A stretch of DNA of 23,399 nt from NORP181 sp047623555 (GTDB taxonomy: Bacteria > Pseudomonadota > Alphaproteobacteria > Rhodobacterales > Rhodobacteraceae), in assembly GCA_047623555.1 (NCBI GenBank), contig JBLHMP010000066.1, forward strand, positions 1 to 23,399, written 5' to 3'. The position numbers and the translations under genes are program-made. Positions 1 through 8,291 of this stretch are shown piece after piece. The notes beneath the pieces were generated by a model, which was not told the origin of the DNA, searched no databases, and worked only from the letters and a program-made list of their open reading frames with translations. Within the stretch, counting starts at the first letter, position 1, and every line of letters begins with the position of its first letter.

Positions 1-369
1 CTGCGCCGCAAATTGATCCGATCCACGCCTCAAGCCACAATCATCAACTCTGTCGCCTCAACATGTAGTCTTGCCGGAACAAAGGGGATAAGCCTTTGCG
101 GGAAATTTGAACGAGCCGAATTTGATGAACTTACCATGCTGGTAGAGATTGAAAGAGAAAACCTTCCAAAAAAATTCGTTACTTTGGTAAATTCTTTTGA
201 CAAGGCATTCTATTCCAAAGGACATAGTAGAGGTCCACAACTCCAGCAGACGCTTTTGCTCAGATTGCAGAAAATCCTGGAGGTAGCGGAGCAATATCCG
301 CCGAAGCAGTCAACATCCACTGAGGTTGATGAACTGGCCCCAACCTTTGTTCTCCCTAAAAAAGGATAA
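1..369 (+). CDS. Uncharacterised protein, 5' half of a probably frameshifted gene (left end open)
   Basis: The frame is open from the first base of the window, so the true start may lie outside. Internal candidates are TTG at 13 and ATG at 136; neither has a clear ribosome binding site. The product has no membrane segment or signal peptide that I can see and looks alpha-helical and charged. It ends PTFVLPKKG and then stops at 367-369, straight after the run cctaaaaaagg. Removing one base there would continue the protein as PTFVLPKKDKTRVLDLC in the frame used by the next entry, so I read the two as halves of one gene. The DNA is visibly richer in A and T than the rest of the window. I do not recognise a function; the family resembles unnamed conserved proteins of Rhodobacteraceae, from memory only. 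Confidence 0.45.
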   Translation: MRRKLIRSTPQATIINSVASTCSLAGTKGISLCGKFERAEFDELTMLVEIERENLPKKFVTLVNSFDKAFYSKGHSRGPQLQQTLLLRLQKILEVAEQYPPKQSTSTEVDELAPTFVLPKKG

Positions 370-694
370 AACTAGGGTACTCGACCTCTGCGCAATAATG
401 CGGGAAATTGTACTAGCAACAGACGTATTTGATCAACCGCATAGACGCCGATTGCTAAATCGCATTGCAGGAATTGAGCACCAGATAGAACAACCCAATG
501 GCCTGCTAGATGTTGTTAGAGCAGGCGTCTCAGACGTGGGTGAAACATTGAATAAATTTGGTTTGGATATTAAGCCTCTAACAGACCGGATGAACGAAGT
601 TTTTCAAATTACTCGGTCACATTCGGAACAATACAAACAAATTTCTCCTGCTGAAGAAGTCAAAAAGATAACAGATCAATCCGAAGATATTTGA
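326..694 (+). CDS. Uncharacterised conserved protein, 3' half of the same probably frameshifted gene
   Basis: The open frame overlaps the previous one by 44 bases in another frame and has only a TTG at 326 as formal start, with no ribosome binding site. This supports a continuation rather than an independent gene. The section from about residue 13 (DKTRVLDLCAIMREIVLA) to residue 105 looks like a genuine conserved helical protein, including the stretches RRLLNRIAGIEHQIEQP and GETLNKFGLDIKPLTDRM. It has no membrane segment, no cysteine motif and no enzyme signature that I recognise. It stops at 692-694, about 57 bases before the PqiA-like gene. Low GC compared with downstream genes suggests a different history. 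Role unknown. Confidence 0.55.
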   Translation: MMNWPQPLFSLKKDKTRVLDLCAIMREIVLATDVFDQPHRRRLLNRIAGIEHQIEQPNGLLDVVRAGVSDVGETLNKFGLDIKPLTDRMNEVFQITRSHSEQYKQISPAEEVKKITDQSEDI

Positions 695-750
695 AATGGA
701 GTTTCAAATGGTTCTTGTTCAGGCGGCCTCCCGTCATTAGGTGCCTGAAC

Positions 751-1188
751 ATGATTTTACGCCTCGCCACCCTGTCCCTCCTCATCCTATACCCCATCGC
801 GTGGTTCGCCCCATTGATCCGCGCCGGGTTGTTGCCGCTGTTCGGCCTGTCGGAAATTTCCGTCATCACCGGGCTGCAATCCCTGTGGGAGAGCGACGCG
901 GCATTGGCGCTCCTCGTGACGTTTCTGGCGATCTTTGCGCCCTACCTTAAAACCATCGGTCTGATCCTGACCCAATGGCAGATGCTGGACAATCGCGCCC
1001 TGCCCGCGTTGCATTTTCTGGGCAAACTGGCGATGGCCGATGTGTTCCTGATCGCGCTCTATATTACGCTGTCCAAAGGCATTGGCGTAGGCCGCGTTGA
1101 AACCGCATGGGGGCTTTATTTGTTCACCGGCTGTATTCTGGCGGGCATCACCCTCGGGTTTCTGACGGAACGTGCGCAAAAGGCTTGA
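751..1188 (+). CDS. PqiA-family (paraquat-inducible protein A-like) inner-membrane protein
   Basis: The product is 145 residues, almost entirely hydrophobic, with about four membrane segments near residues 4-24, 49-71, 88-108 and 117-138. The charged link ESDAALAL and the APYLKTIGLIL region resemble the PqiA domain. E. coli PqiA has two such domains; this is a single-domain version. PqiA-type proteins belong to membrane-integrity and lipid-transport systems together with MCE proteins such as PqiB, but no MCE gene is seen here. I chose ATG 751, with an AGG about ten bases upstream. The upstream TTG at 691 overlaps the previous stop and would add an unlikely basic extension. It reads in the same direction as radA, 32 bases downstream. 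Confidence 0.75.
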   Translation: MILRLATLSLLILYPIAWFAPLIRAGLLPLFGLSEISVITGLQSLWESDAALALLVTFLAIFAPYLKTIGLILTQWQMLDNRALPALHFLGKLAMADVFLIALYITLSKGIGVGRVETAWGLYLFTGCILAGITLGFLTERAQKA

Positions 1189-1220
1189 GGCTGGCGCGGC
1201 GCTGAGGCACAAACCCTCTC

Positions 1221-2585
1221 ATGGCAAAAATCAACACATTCACCTGCTCGGCCTGCGCGGCCACCTTTTCCAAATGGTCCGGGCGCTGTGAAACCTGTGG
1301 CGAATGGAACAGCATCGTCGAGGAAACGCCGTTGTCGGCGGGCCCTTCCAAGAAATCACTGGGGGCCAAACGCGGTGCAACCCTGACCCTGACAACCCTA
1401 TCCACCAAGGAAATACCGCCGCCGCGCATTCAATCCGGCATGCGCGAATTTGACCTGGTTTTGGGCGGCGGATTGGTGCCTGCCTCGGCGATCCTAGTGG
1501 GCGGCGATCCGGGCATCGGCAAATCGACGCTACTCCTGCAGGCGGCGGCGAAATTCGCCATGGCCGGGGTGAAAACCATGTATGTGACCGGCGAAGAATC
1601 CAGCGCCCAGGTGCGGATGCGGGCGCAACGTTTGGGCTTGGCAGATGCGCCGGTGTTATTGGCCGCCGATACCAACCTGCGCAATATCCTGACCACGATG
1701 GAGACCGAAAGGCCCGGGTTGGTGATTATCGATTCGATCCAGACCATGTGGGCCGATAACGTCGAAAGCGCCCCCGGAAGTGTGAGCCAAGTCCGCGCTA
1801 CCGCACATGAGCTAACGACGTTTGCCAAACGTAAAGGTGTTTCGGTTATCCTTGTCGGGCATGTCACCAAAGATGGTCAGATCGCGGGCCCGCGGGTGAT
1901 TGAACATATGGTCGACACGGTGCTGTATTTTGAGGGCGAGCGTGGCCACCAGTTCCGCATCCTGCGTGCGGTGAAAAACCGCTTTGGCCCGGCGGATGAA
2001 ATTGGTGTGTTTGAAATGACTGGCGCCGGTCTGGCCGAGGTGCTGAACCCGTCAGCGCTTTTCCTGTCTGAGCGCGGCGAATCAAGCCCCGGATCGGTGG
2101 TCTTTGCCGGCATCGAAGGCACCCGGCCTGTGTTGGTCGAATTGCAGGCGCTGGTTGCGCCGTCGCCGCACAGTCAACCACGTCGTGCGGTTGTTGGCTG
2201 GGATGGCAGCCGTCTGGCGATGATTCTTGCGGTGCTCGAAGCCCGGTGCGGTATCCCGTTTACCGGGCTTGATGTGTACCTGAATGTCGCGGGGGGGATG
2301 AAAATATCGGAACCCGCCGCCGATCTTGCCGTGGCGGCGGCCCTGCTAAGTGCGCGAGAAGACGCCGCTTTGCCGGCAAACACCGTAGTTTTTGGCGAAA
2401 TAAGCCTGTCCGGCGCGTTGCGACCCGCGCCGCAAACAGAAAACCGGTTGAAAGAGGCACAAAAACTTGGTTTCACGGCGGCTATTGTTCCAAAGGGCGG
2501 CAAAACTGTCGCGGCGAACGGAATGGCATTGATCCGGGCCACAGATTTGACAGGTTTTGTTGGTGAAGTGTTCGGAGCAGGCTAA
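1221..2585 (+). CDS. radA: DNA repair protein RadA (Sms)
   Basis: RadA is a RecA-like hexameric helicase that drives branch migration of recombination intermediates in the cytoplasm. All hallmark parts are present in 454 residues. An N-terminal zinc finger has cysteines 9, 12, 23 and 26. The Walker A motif GGDPGIGKST is at 94-103 and a Walker B strand LVIIDSIQT at about 167-175. The RadA signature KNRFG is at 252-256. The C-terminal third is the Lon-protease-like domain, beginning near SPGSVVFAGIEGTRP; the family lacks Lon activity. Length is normal for RadA. The gene starts with ATG and has a TGAGG about a dozen bases upstream. It lies between a PqiA-like gene and cvpA in one direction, an arrangement I recall from other Rhodobacteraceae. 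Confidence 0.97.
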   Translation: MAKINTFTCSACAATFSKWSGRCETCGEWNSIVEETPLSAGPSKKSLGAKRGATLTLTTLSTKEIPPPRIQSGMREFDLVLGGGLVPASAILVGGDPGIGKSTLLLQAAAKFAMAGVKTMYVTGEESSAQVRMRAQRLGLADAPVLLAADTNLRNILTTMETERPGLVIIDSIQTMWADNVESAPGSVSQVRATAHELTTFAKRKGVSVILVGHVTKDGQIAGPRVIEHMVDTVLYFEGERGHQFRILRAVKNRFGPADEIGVFEMTGAGLAEVLNPSALFLSERGESSPGSVVFAGIEGTRPVLVELQALVAPSPHSQPRRAVVGWDGSRLAMILAVLEARCGIPFTGLDVYLNVAGGMKISEPAADLAVAAALLSAREDAALPANTVVFGEISLSGALRPAPQTENRLKEAQKLGFTAAIVPKGGKTVAANGMALIRATDLTGFVGEVFGAG

Positions 2586-2630
2586 GATACAAAATGGCCG
2601 GATAACGGCCCCTAAAGACAGGCGAGAACT

Positions 2631-3185
2631 ATGGACGGTTTTACCATTATCGACGGCGTTGTGGCGCTGGTTATCGTGCTGTCGGCACTTTTGGCCTATT
2701 CGCGTGGTTTTGTGCGCGAAGCCATGGCAATTGTTGGCTGGATCGCAGCCGCGGTTGTGGCATTTATCTTTTCCCCCAAAGTCGAGCCTTTGATCAAAGA
2801 GGTTCCGGTGTTGGGCGACTTTATCGCTGACAGCTGTGAACTGTCGATTATCGCCGCCTTTGCTGCGGTCTTTGCCGTTTCCCTGATCGTTGTGTCGTTC
2901 TTTACACCGCTATTTTCCTCGCTGGTGCAGCGGTCGGCCCTTGGTGGTGTTGATCAAGGCATCGGTTTTTTGTTTGGCGTAGCGCGTGGTGTCCTGTTGG
3001 TAACAATCGCCTTTTTCCTCTACGATACGGTGATGAGCAGCCAAAGCTTTACCATGGTTGATGAAAGCCGCTCGGCACAGGTATTTGCCCGCCTGACCAC
3101 CCAGATCGTGGATCGTAATCCACAAGAGGCGCTGGGTTGGATTACCCAGCAGTACGAAAACCTGGTTAGCCCCTGCAATAAATAA
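2631..3185 (+). CDS. cvpA: CvpA family inner-membrane protein
   Basis: The 184-residue product has about four membrane segments (near residues 7-24, 32-50, 66-90 and 104-126). It begins MDGFTIIDGVVALVIVLSAL and has a conserved SRGFVREA loop, typical of CvpA (colicin V production). In E. coli, cvpA lies directly upstream of purF, and the same pairing occurs here. The exact biochemical role is not settled; the family is linked to envelope stress and colicin V export. The ATG at 2631 follows an AGGCGAG ribosome binding site at a good distance. The gene sits 45 bases after radA and about 167 bases before purF. Confidence 0.9.
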   Translation: MDGFTIIDGVVALVIVLSALLAYSRGFVREAMAIVGWIAAAVVAFIFSPKVEPLIKEVPVLGDFIADSCELSIIAAFAAVFAVSLIVVSFFTPLFSSLVQRSALGGVDQGIGFLFGVARGVLLVTIAFFLYDTVMSSQSFTMVDESRSAQVFARLTTQIVDRNPQEALGWITQQYENLVSPCNK

Positions 3186-3352
3186 AGCTGAATTTCACAG
3201 CAGAAACAGCCCGATCAAACATGCCGGGTAAATCAATGTCAGAATGAGTGTGATAGAGTCGTGACAGCCGGTACATGAGCGACTAAGACAGTGCCATCCT
3301 GCCACTGGATTTGGAGCCACGTGCCTTGCCTCCCCGCTTATCGCCACCGCTG

Positions 3353-4834
3353 ATGCCACCCGCAAACCCTTTTGATACGACCCATTTGCGCGATCTTGGA
3401 CTAGACGACAAATTGAAAGAGGAATGCGGCGTCTTTGGCGTCGTTGGCGTTACAGACGCCGCCAACTTTGTCGCTCTGGGCCTGCATGCCCTACAACACC
3501 GAGGACAAGAGGCTGGCGGCATTGTCAGCCATGACCCGGAACAGGGGTTCAACTCTGCACGTCGCTTTGGCTATGTGCGTGATAATTTCACCTCGCAGAA
3601 AATCATGGAAACCCTGCCCGGTCCGCTGGCCATTGGCCATGTGCGCTATTCCACGTCCGGGGCCAAAGGTCAGACCGCGATTCGCGATGTGCAGCCGTTT
3701 TTTGGCGAATTCGCCATGGGCGGCGCGGCGATTGCCCATAATGGCAACATCACCAATGCCGACGCGCTGAAACGCGAATTGATTGAACGCGGGTCGATTT
3801 TTCAGTCCTCGTCAGACAGCGAATGCATCATCCATCTGATGGCGCGATCCCTGCAACGCAACATCCCGGAACGGATGGAGGACGCGCTGCGCCGGGTCGA
3901 AGGGGCCTATTCTGTGGTCGCAATGACACAGAACCAACTGATTGGCGTGCGTGACCCGCTGGGTGTTCGCCCGCTTGTTCTGGGTAAAATCGGCGATGGC
4001 TGGGCCCTAAGTTCGGAAACCTGCGCGCTAGACATCATCGGCGCCGAATTCGTCCGCGATGTTAAACCCGGCGAGATGGTGGTGATTGACGAAACTGGCG
4101 TTCAAAGCCATTTTCCATTCCGCCCGCAAAGCCCCCGGTTCTGCATTTTTGAACATGTCTATTTCTCGCGCCCTGACAGTATTCTGGGTGGTCGATCCGT
4201 CTATGAAACCCGCGAGGCGATTGGGCGTGAGCTGGCCAAAGAAAGCCCGGTGGACGCCGATCTGGTCTGTCCGGTACCGGATTCTGGCACCCCGGCGGCG
4301 ATTGGATTTTCGCTCGAATCGGGCATTCCATATGCGATGGGCATTATCCGCAACCAATATGTCGGGCGCACGTTCATTGAGCCAACCGAGCAGATCCGTA
4401 ACATGGGTGTGCGGCTGAAACTGAACGTGAACCGGGCGTTGATCCGTGGCAAACGGGTTATTCTGGTTGATGATTCCGTGGTGCGCGGCACCACCTCGCG
4501 CAAGATCAAGGAAATGATCCTGGATGCGGGTGCCAAAGAGGTGCATTTCCGAATAGCCTCGCCGCCGACCGCCTGGCCCTGCTTTTACGGCGTCGATACA
4601 CCGCAGCGCGACAAGCTGCTCGCCGCGACCATGACCGAAGAAGAAATGCGCGTGCATCTGTCGGTGGACAGCCTGAAATTCATCTCAATGGATGGTCTGT
4701 ACCGTGCTGTTGGCGAAGCCGAGGGCCGCAACAACAAATGTCCGCAATATTGCGATGCGTGTTTCAGCGGCGATTATCCAGTGGTTCCGACGGATATGAT
4801 GACCAAAGGCTTTGAAATGAAGGCGCCCAAGTAA
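3353..4834 (+). CDS. purF: Amidophosphoribosyltransferase PurF
   Basis: PurF catalyses the committed step of purine synthesis, turning PRPP and glutamine into phosphoribosylamine. From ATG 3353 the protein has 493 residues. The N-terminal glutamine amidotransferase part begins KEECGVFGVVG with catalytic Cys25, preceded by a propeptide that is probably removed. The C-terminal phosphoribosyltransferase part has the PRPP loop VILVDDSVVRGTTS. Cysteines in IFEHVYF-adjacent FC, AWPCFYG and NKCPQYCDAC fit the iron-sulfur-containing B. subtilis type. The frame is open upstream to a TTG at 3311, but that would add a proline-rich stretch unlike PurF; neither start has a clear ribosome binding site. A hairpin follows the stop by six bases. 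Confidence 0.96.
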   Translation: MPPANPFDTTHLRDLGLDDKLKEECGVFGVVGVTDAANFVALGLHALQHRGQEAGGIVSHDPEQGFNSARRFGYVRDNFTSQKIMETLPGPLAIGHVRYSTSGAKGQTAIRDVQPFFGEFAMGGAAIAHNGNITNADALKRELIERGSIFQSSSDSECIIHLMARSLQRNIPERMEDALRRVEGAYSVVAMTQNQLIGVRDPLGVRPLVLGKIGDGWALSSETCALDIIGAEFVRDVKPGEMVVIDETGVQSHFPFRPQSPRFCIFEHVYFSRPDSILGGRSVYETREAIGRELAKESPVDADLVCPVPDSGTPAAIGFSLESGIPYAMGIIRNQYVGRTFIEPTEQIRNMGVRLKLNVNRALIRGKRVILVDDSVVRGTTSRKIKEMILDAGAKEVHFRIASPPTAWPCFYGVDTPQRDKLLAATMTEEEMRVHLSVDSLKFISMDGLYRAVGEAEGRNNKCPQYCDACFSGDYPVVPTDMMTKGFEMKAPK

Positions 4835-4840
4835 CCTGTA

Positions 4841-4890
4841 ATCAGCGCCAGTTTGCCGGTTTAAATCGGCACTGGCAAATTGCCGCTGAT
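4841..4890 (+). terminator. Long hairpin just after purF (possible terminator or structured RNA)
   Basis: Two 17-base arms, 4841-4857 and 4874-4890, can pair with only one C-C mismatch and one G-T wobble around a 16-base loop. It starts six bases after the purF stop. No clear T-run follows immediately (a short TCTTTTG comes about 13 bases later), so it is not a textbook Rho-independent terminator. It may stabilise the 3' end of the purF message or be part of a small repeat. Confidence 0.5.
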
Positions 4891-4995
4891 AGGTTGAAAT
4901 GCCATCTTTTGTTGTCCGTGTGGGACTGCTAAATCGCCTGCCTGGACCGTGGCAAACCTGTCGGCTCGCCCCTTTTGGTCGAGCATCTGCACCCC

Positions 4996-5266
4996 ATGAC
5001 ATCCCCTATCAAGGTCGGTAAAACGCCTGCGAAAGTTGCCAATTTGGCGACGCACTCCAAAGGCTTGGACCTAAACGATCTGACCCTGCTTGGGGTGTTT
5101 GGCCCTAAGGACGCGCTAACAGCGCTAATCCGCATGCCCGGTGGAATAATCAAACGGATCAAGGCCGGTGACAGGTTGGGCACCCGGGTTGTTTTGGTCA
5201 TTGATATGGACGGGGGTGATGCTGTCGAAGTTCGGGCAGACTCAGCGGCTGTTTCTGCCCGGTTGA
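4996..5266 (+). pseudogene. Small PilP-like gene, frameshifted in a G5 run
   Basis: ATG 4996 opens a frame whose first 70 or so residues look real. The segment LDLNDLTLLGVFG, then ALIRMPGGIIKRIKAGDRL, matches the pattern of small PilP-like beta-domain proteins (a line like NLIGVYG, then ALVRLPNG and KVGDRLDGG) from Rhodobacteraceae. As written, the frame then turns into an arginine-rich tail ending at 5385 that overlaps the next gene. If one G of the run at 5212-5216 is removed, the protein instead continues DGVMLSKFGQTQRLFLPG and stops at 5264-5266, a natural end for this family. That stop also falls ten bases short of the convergent neighbour. I infer a one-base insertion, a real mutation or a sequence error. 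The frame is open upstream to 4933. Confidence 0.55.
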
Positions 5267-5275
5267 AACGCCCCG

Positions 5276-5902
5276 TTAGGCCAGTTCATCGCGCAGCAAT
5301 TGCGCCCCAGATCCAAGGGCGACAATTTTGGCACGGCTCACGTCCATCGCCAGTGGCGCAAGCCCGCAATTGGTACAGGCGATGATCGGTTCGGCGTCGA
5401 TATATTTCATCGCTTCGCGCAATGTCTCCGCCGCCTGCTCGGGTGTTTCAACCACAGAACTGGCCACATCAATCGCCCCAACCAGCACCTCTTTGTCCTT
5501 CAGCATGCCAATCAGGTTCATCGGCACCCGTGAATTGGCGCATTCCAGCGAAATCTGATCAATGCGGCTGTTGTTCAGCGCCGGAAAGATCTTCGTACTG
5601 ACACCATTCATTGCCCAGCGTCTTTTTCCTGTCATCGTTCGCCTTGTTTCCGGAGCCATCGCCGGGCAGAAACGCGTTGAGGCGGCATGCACCGATCCTT
5701 TGCACAAAATGTTTACGGAACTGTTCGCCGTCGGTGACAATATCAATGCCGGCGTTTTGCTGGAACTCGATCCAGTCGCGCGCTGATTTCTGCTGCCCTT
5801 TGATCAACGCATCCCCACTCAGACGCCACGCCGCCCAGATCTTTTCCGGCTCGGTCAACCAGCCGGGTTTGGGTAGCTGCCTGCGATGGCTGTCGGTATC
5901 AT
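5276..5902 (-). pseudogene. Cobalamin-independent methionine synthase (MetE)-like gene, decayed
   Basis: Read on the minus strand from ATG at 5902-5900 (after a GGGAG box), the product starts MIPTAIAGSYPNPAG and stops. A one-base shift near 5870 restores PKPGWLTEPEKIWAAWRLSG and then AGIDIVTDGEQFRKHFV, the N-terminus of short MetE-like proteins. The central 150 or more residues expected for the family are gone. A piece TLGNEWCQYED follows in the same frame. A second frame change near 5585 leads to ALNNSRIDQISLECANSRVP, VLVGAIDVASSVVETPEQ and ACTNCGLAPL, the zinc-binding C-terminus, with a normal stop at 5278-5276. So both ends survive, with two frameshifts and one large deletion. The gene cannot make a working enzyme. 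It converges with the PilP-like gene. Confidence 0.9.
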
Positions 5903-6059
5903 CGGTTTTCTCCCTATATAGCCAAAATTTTGCGCGTTTGGCGCAGGCGTACAACGTGTTAGATCGGGACGCTTTATCAAGGCGCTTATCGGCGCGTTAT
6001 TTGGGGTTGATCCTGCTTGCCCCTTGACGTTTCCCCAACGCCGCGCCACACCGCTGCCC

Positions 6060-6695
6060 ATGACAAAACTTGCCCTCATCACCGGCGCGTCGCGTGGCCT
6101 TGGTTCCGCATTGGCCCAGGCGCTTGCCCGGACGCACCACATTGTAGCCGTCGCCCGCACAACCGGCGCGCTGGAAGAACTGGACGACCGCATTCAGGCC
6201 GTTGGCGGCAGCGCCACGCTGGCCCCGATGGACATCACCGATGCGGGTGCAATGGCGACATTGTGCCGGGGCATCCATGATCGCTGGGGTAAGCTGGATT
6301 TGTGGCTGCACACGGCCATATATGCCGCGCCTTTGACTCCGGTAAATTTTGTTGATGTGAAAGACTGGAATAAATCATTCGCGGTAAATGCGACGGCAAC
6401 ATCGCTGCTGATCCCATATATCGCACCTTTGCTAGGCAGCGACGGCCAGGCGGTGTTCTTTGATGATCCGCGCGCTGGCGATAAGTTTTTTGCCTATTAT
6501 GGTGCCACCAAAGCCGCACAAATGGCATTGGCACACAGTTGGGCCGCTGAGACTGTCAAAACCGGGCCGCGCGTGCAAATCGTGACGCCAAACCCGATGT
6601 CGACAGCCACCCGCGCACGGTTTTTCCCCGGCGAAGACCGCGATGCATTGACGAGCCCAAAAGACGAAGCACAGCGTATTTTGGCGCTACTTTAG
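6060..6695 (+). CDS. Short-chain dehydrogenase/reductase (SDR) family protein
   Basis: The 211-residue product has a Rossmann start LALITGASRGLG (glycine motif at residues 9-15) for NAD(P) binding and a YYGATK segment with Tyr147 and Lys151 in catalytic positions. The usual NNAG is replaced by LHTAIYA, and the usual active-site serine region reads VFFDDPRAG, so it is a divergent member. Substrate cannot be told. I chose ATG 6060 because it places the glycine motif at the usual distance from the N-terminus; the frame is open to a TTG-type start at 6024. It is divergent from the MetE-like pseudogene (157 bases apart) and 112 bases upstream of surE. Confidence 0.85.
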   Translation: MTKLALITGASRGLGSALAQALARTHHIVAVARTTGALEELDDRIQAVGGSATLAPMDITDAGAMATLCRGIHDRWGKLDLWLHTAIYAAPLTPVNFVDVKDWNKSFAVNATATSLLIPYIAPLLGSDGQAVFFDDPRAGDKFFAYYGATKAAQMALAHSWAAETVKTGPRVQIVTPNPMSTATRARFFPGEDRDALTSPKDEAQRILALL

Positions 6696-6807
6696 TGAAA
6701 CTGGCCGACAATCTGGCGTTTGGCGGGAAAATTTCCTGACCAGACGAGATGCGTTGCTTGCCCCCTTATCCTACGGCGTCTATCAAGAATAAAAGGGGCA
6801 ACAAAAT

Positions 6808-7590
6808 ATGCGTATTCTTATTACCAATGATGACGGGATCGATGCGCCCGGATTGGCCGTTCTGACCGATATTGCAACCGAACTGGCAGGCCCGGATGGC
6901 GAAGTCTGGACGGTGGCACCCGCGTTTGAACAATCCGGCGTTGCCCATTGCATCAGCTATACCCATCCGATGATGATCGCCAAAATGGGCGAACGCCGAT
7001 ATGCGACCGAAGGCAGCCCCGCCGATTGTGTGCTTGCCGGTCTGCATGACGTGATGAAAGACGCGCCCCCCGATCTGGTGTTATCCGGGGTGAACCGCGG
7101 CAATAATTCGGCTGAAAATGCGCTTTATTCCGGCACCCTTGGTGGTGCGATGGAGGCCGCGTTGCAGGGATTACCTGCCTTTGGTCTGTCGCAATTTTTG
7201 GGCCCACTTAATTATGACATCGTCAACCCGTTTGAGGCCGCCGCCCAACATGGTGCCAAGGTGATCCGCGATGTTCTGGCGGCAAGCCCACCAGAAGAGG
7301 CAGATTACCGCCTATTTTATAACATCAATTTCCCACCGGTTCCGGGCAACGCGGTAAAGGGCGTCAAAGTCGCCGCCCAAGGGTTTCGGCGCGGTACAAA
7401 TTTTGTTGTTGAACCACATGCCTCGCCTTCGGGACGGCGGTTTTTATGGGTAAAAGGTGGCGAACAACAGATCGCAACCCTGTCCGGTACGGACGCGGCG
7501 GTGAACCTTGAGGGATATATCTCGGTCACGCCGATGCGCGCGGATCTAACGGCGCATGACGCGCTTGAGGCCTTGAAAGTCATCGAATGA
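6808..7590 (+). CDS. surE: 5'/3'-nucleotidase SurE
   Basis: SurE is a metal-dependent phosphatase acting on nucleoside monophosphates and linked to stationary-phase survival. The 260-residue protein begins MRILITNDDGIDAPG with the metal ligands Asp8 and Asp9. It continues with EQSGVAH (Ser43) and SGVNRGNN (Asn96), then the family-typical YSGTLGGAMEA. Length is normal. The ATG follows AGGGG by nine bases. The last four bases overlap the start of pcm (ATGA), so the two are probably translated together; surE-pcm-nlpD is a classic proteobacterial order. Confidence 0.97.
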   Translation: MRILITNDDGIDAPGLAVLTDIATELAGPDGEVWTVAPAFEQSGVAHCISYTHPMMIAKMGERRYATEGSPADCVLAGLHDVMKDAPPDLVLSGVNRGNNSAENALYSGTLGGAMEAALQGLPAFGLSQFLGPLNYDIVNPFEAAAQHGAKVIRDVLAASPPEEADYRLFYNINFPPVPGNAVKGVKVAAQGFRRGTNFVVEPHASPSGRRFLWVKGGEQQIATLSGTDAAVNLEGYISVTPMRADLTAHDALEALKVIE

Positions 7591-8234
7591 GCGGACCCGA
7601 TCCAGAAACCAAAATGCAGTTCCTGTTTGCGCTGCGCTCAAAGGGCGTGACCGACAAACGTGTGCTTGAAGCCATGGAAAACATTGACCGGGGGCCGTTC
7701 ATCAAAGGCCTGTTTGCCGAACGCGCCTATGAGGACATGCCGTTGCCCATTGCCTGTGGTCAGACGATCAGCCAGCCGTCAGTGGTTGGCATCATGACCC
7801 AGGCGTTGCAGGTCAATCCGCGTGACAAGGTGCTCGAGGTTGGCACCGGTTCGGGCTATCAGGCGGCGATCCTTAGCAAGCTGGTGCGCCGGGTCTATAC
7901 CATCGACCGTCACCCGCGTCTGGTGCGCCAAGCCCGCCAGTTATTTGAAAAAATGGGACTGGCAAATGTCATCACCATGATCGGTGACGGGTCACACGGT
8001 TTGCCCGATCAGGCACCGTTTGACCGCATCATTGTGACCGCCGCAGCCGAAGACCCGCCCAGCCCGCTCTTGGCGCAGCTGAAAATTGGCGGTATCATGG
8101 TTGTGCCGGTCGGCCAATCTGATGCTGTACAGACGCTTATCCGGGTGCGCCGCAGTGAAACCGGGTTTGATTATGACGAATTGCGCCCCGTGCGTTTTGT
8201 ACCGTTGCTCGAAGGTTTGGGCAAAGACGGTTAA
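7587..8234 (+). CDS. pcm: Protein-L-isoaspartate O-methyltransferase
   Basis: Pcm uses S-adenosylmethionine to methylate isoaspartyl residues in ageing proteins and start their repair. The 215-residue sequence has the hallmark PLPIACGQTISQP at 52-64 and the SAM-binding motif VLEVGTGSGYQAA from residue 82. Further motifs are RRVYTIDRHPRL and DRIIVTAAA. The start overlaps the surE stop by four bases. Length and start agree with the family. Confidence 0.97.
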   Translation: MSGPDPETKMQFLFALRSKGVTDKRVLEAMENIDRGPFIKGLFAERAYEDMPLPIACGQTISQPSVVGIMTQALQVNPRDKVLEVGTGSGYQAAILSKLVRRVYTIDRHPRLVRQARQLFEKMGLANVITMIGDGSHGLPDQAPFDRIIVTAAAEDPPSPLLAQLKIGGIMVVPVGQSDAVQTLIRVRRSETGFDYDELRPVRFVPLLEGLGKDG

Positions 8235-8291
8235 TGTGAGATAGCAGACTACCCCCGATTCAACAGGGGGAGCGTTTTGAGGATGTAAGTT

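Noticed and set aside
355..366. Programmed -1 frameshift at the A6 run
   Set aside because: The frame needed downstream is +1 relative to the first frame, and the heptamer does not fit the A-AAA-AAG type.
3275..3286. ATG upstream of purF as an alternative start
   Set aside because: It is in frame but meets a stop after three codons.
6746..6786. Possible promoter upstream of surE (TTGCTT and TATCAA)
   Set aside because: The spacing is about 22 bases and the boxes are weak.
8252..8270. C5/G5 inverted repeat between pcm and nlpD as a terminator
   Set aside because: Five paired bases with a nine-base loop and no following T-run; too weak to call as a terminator.
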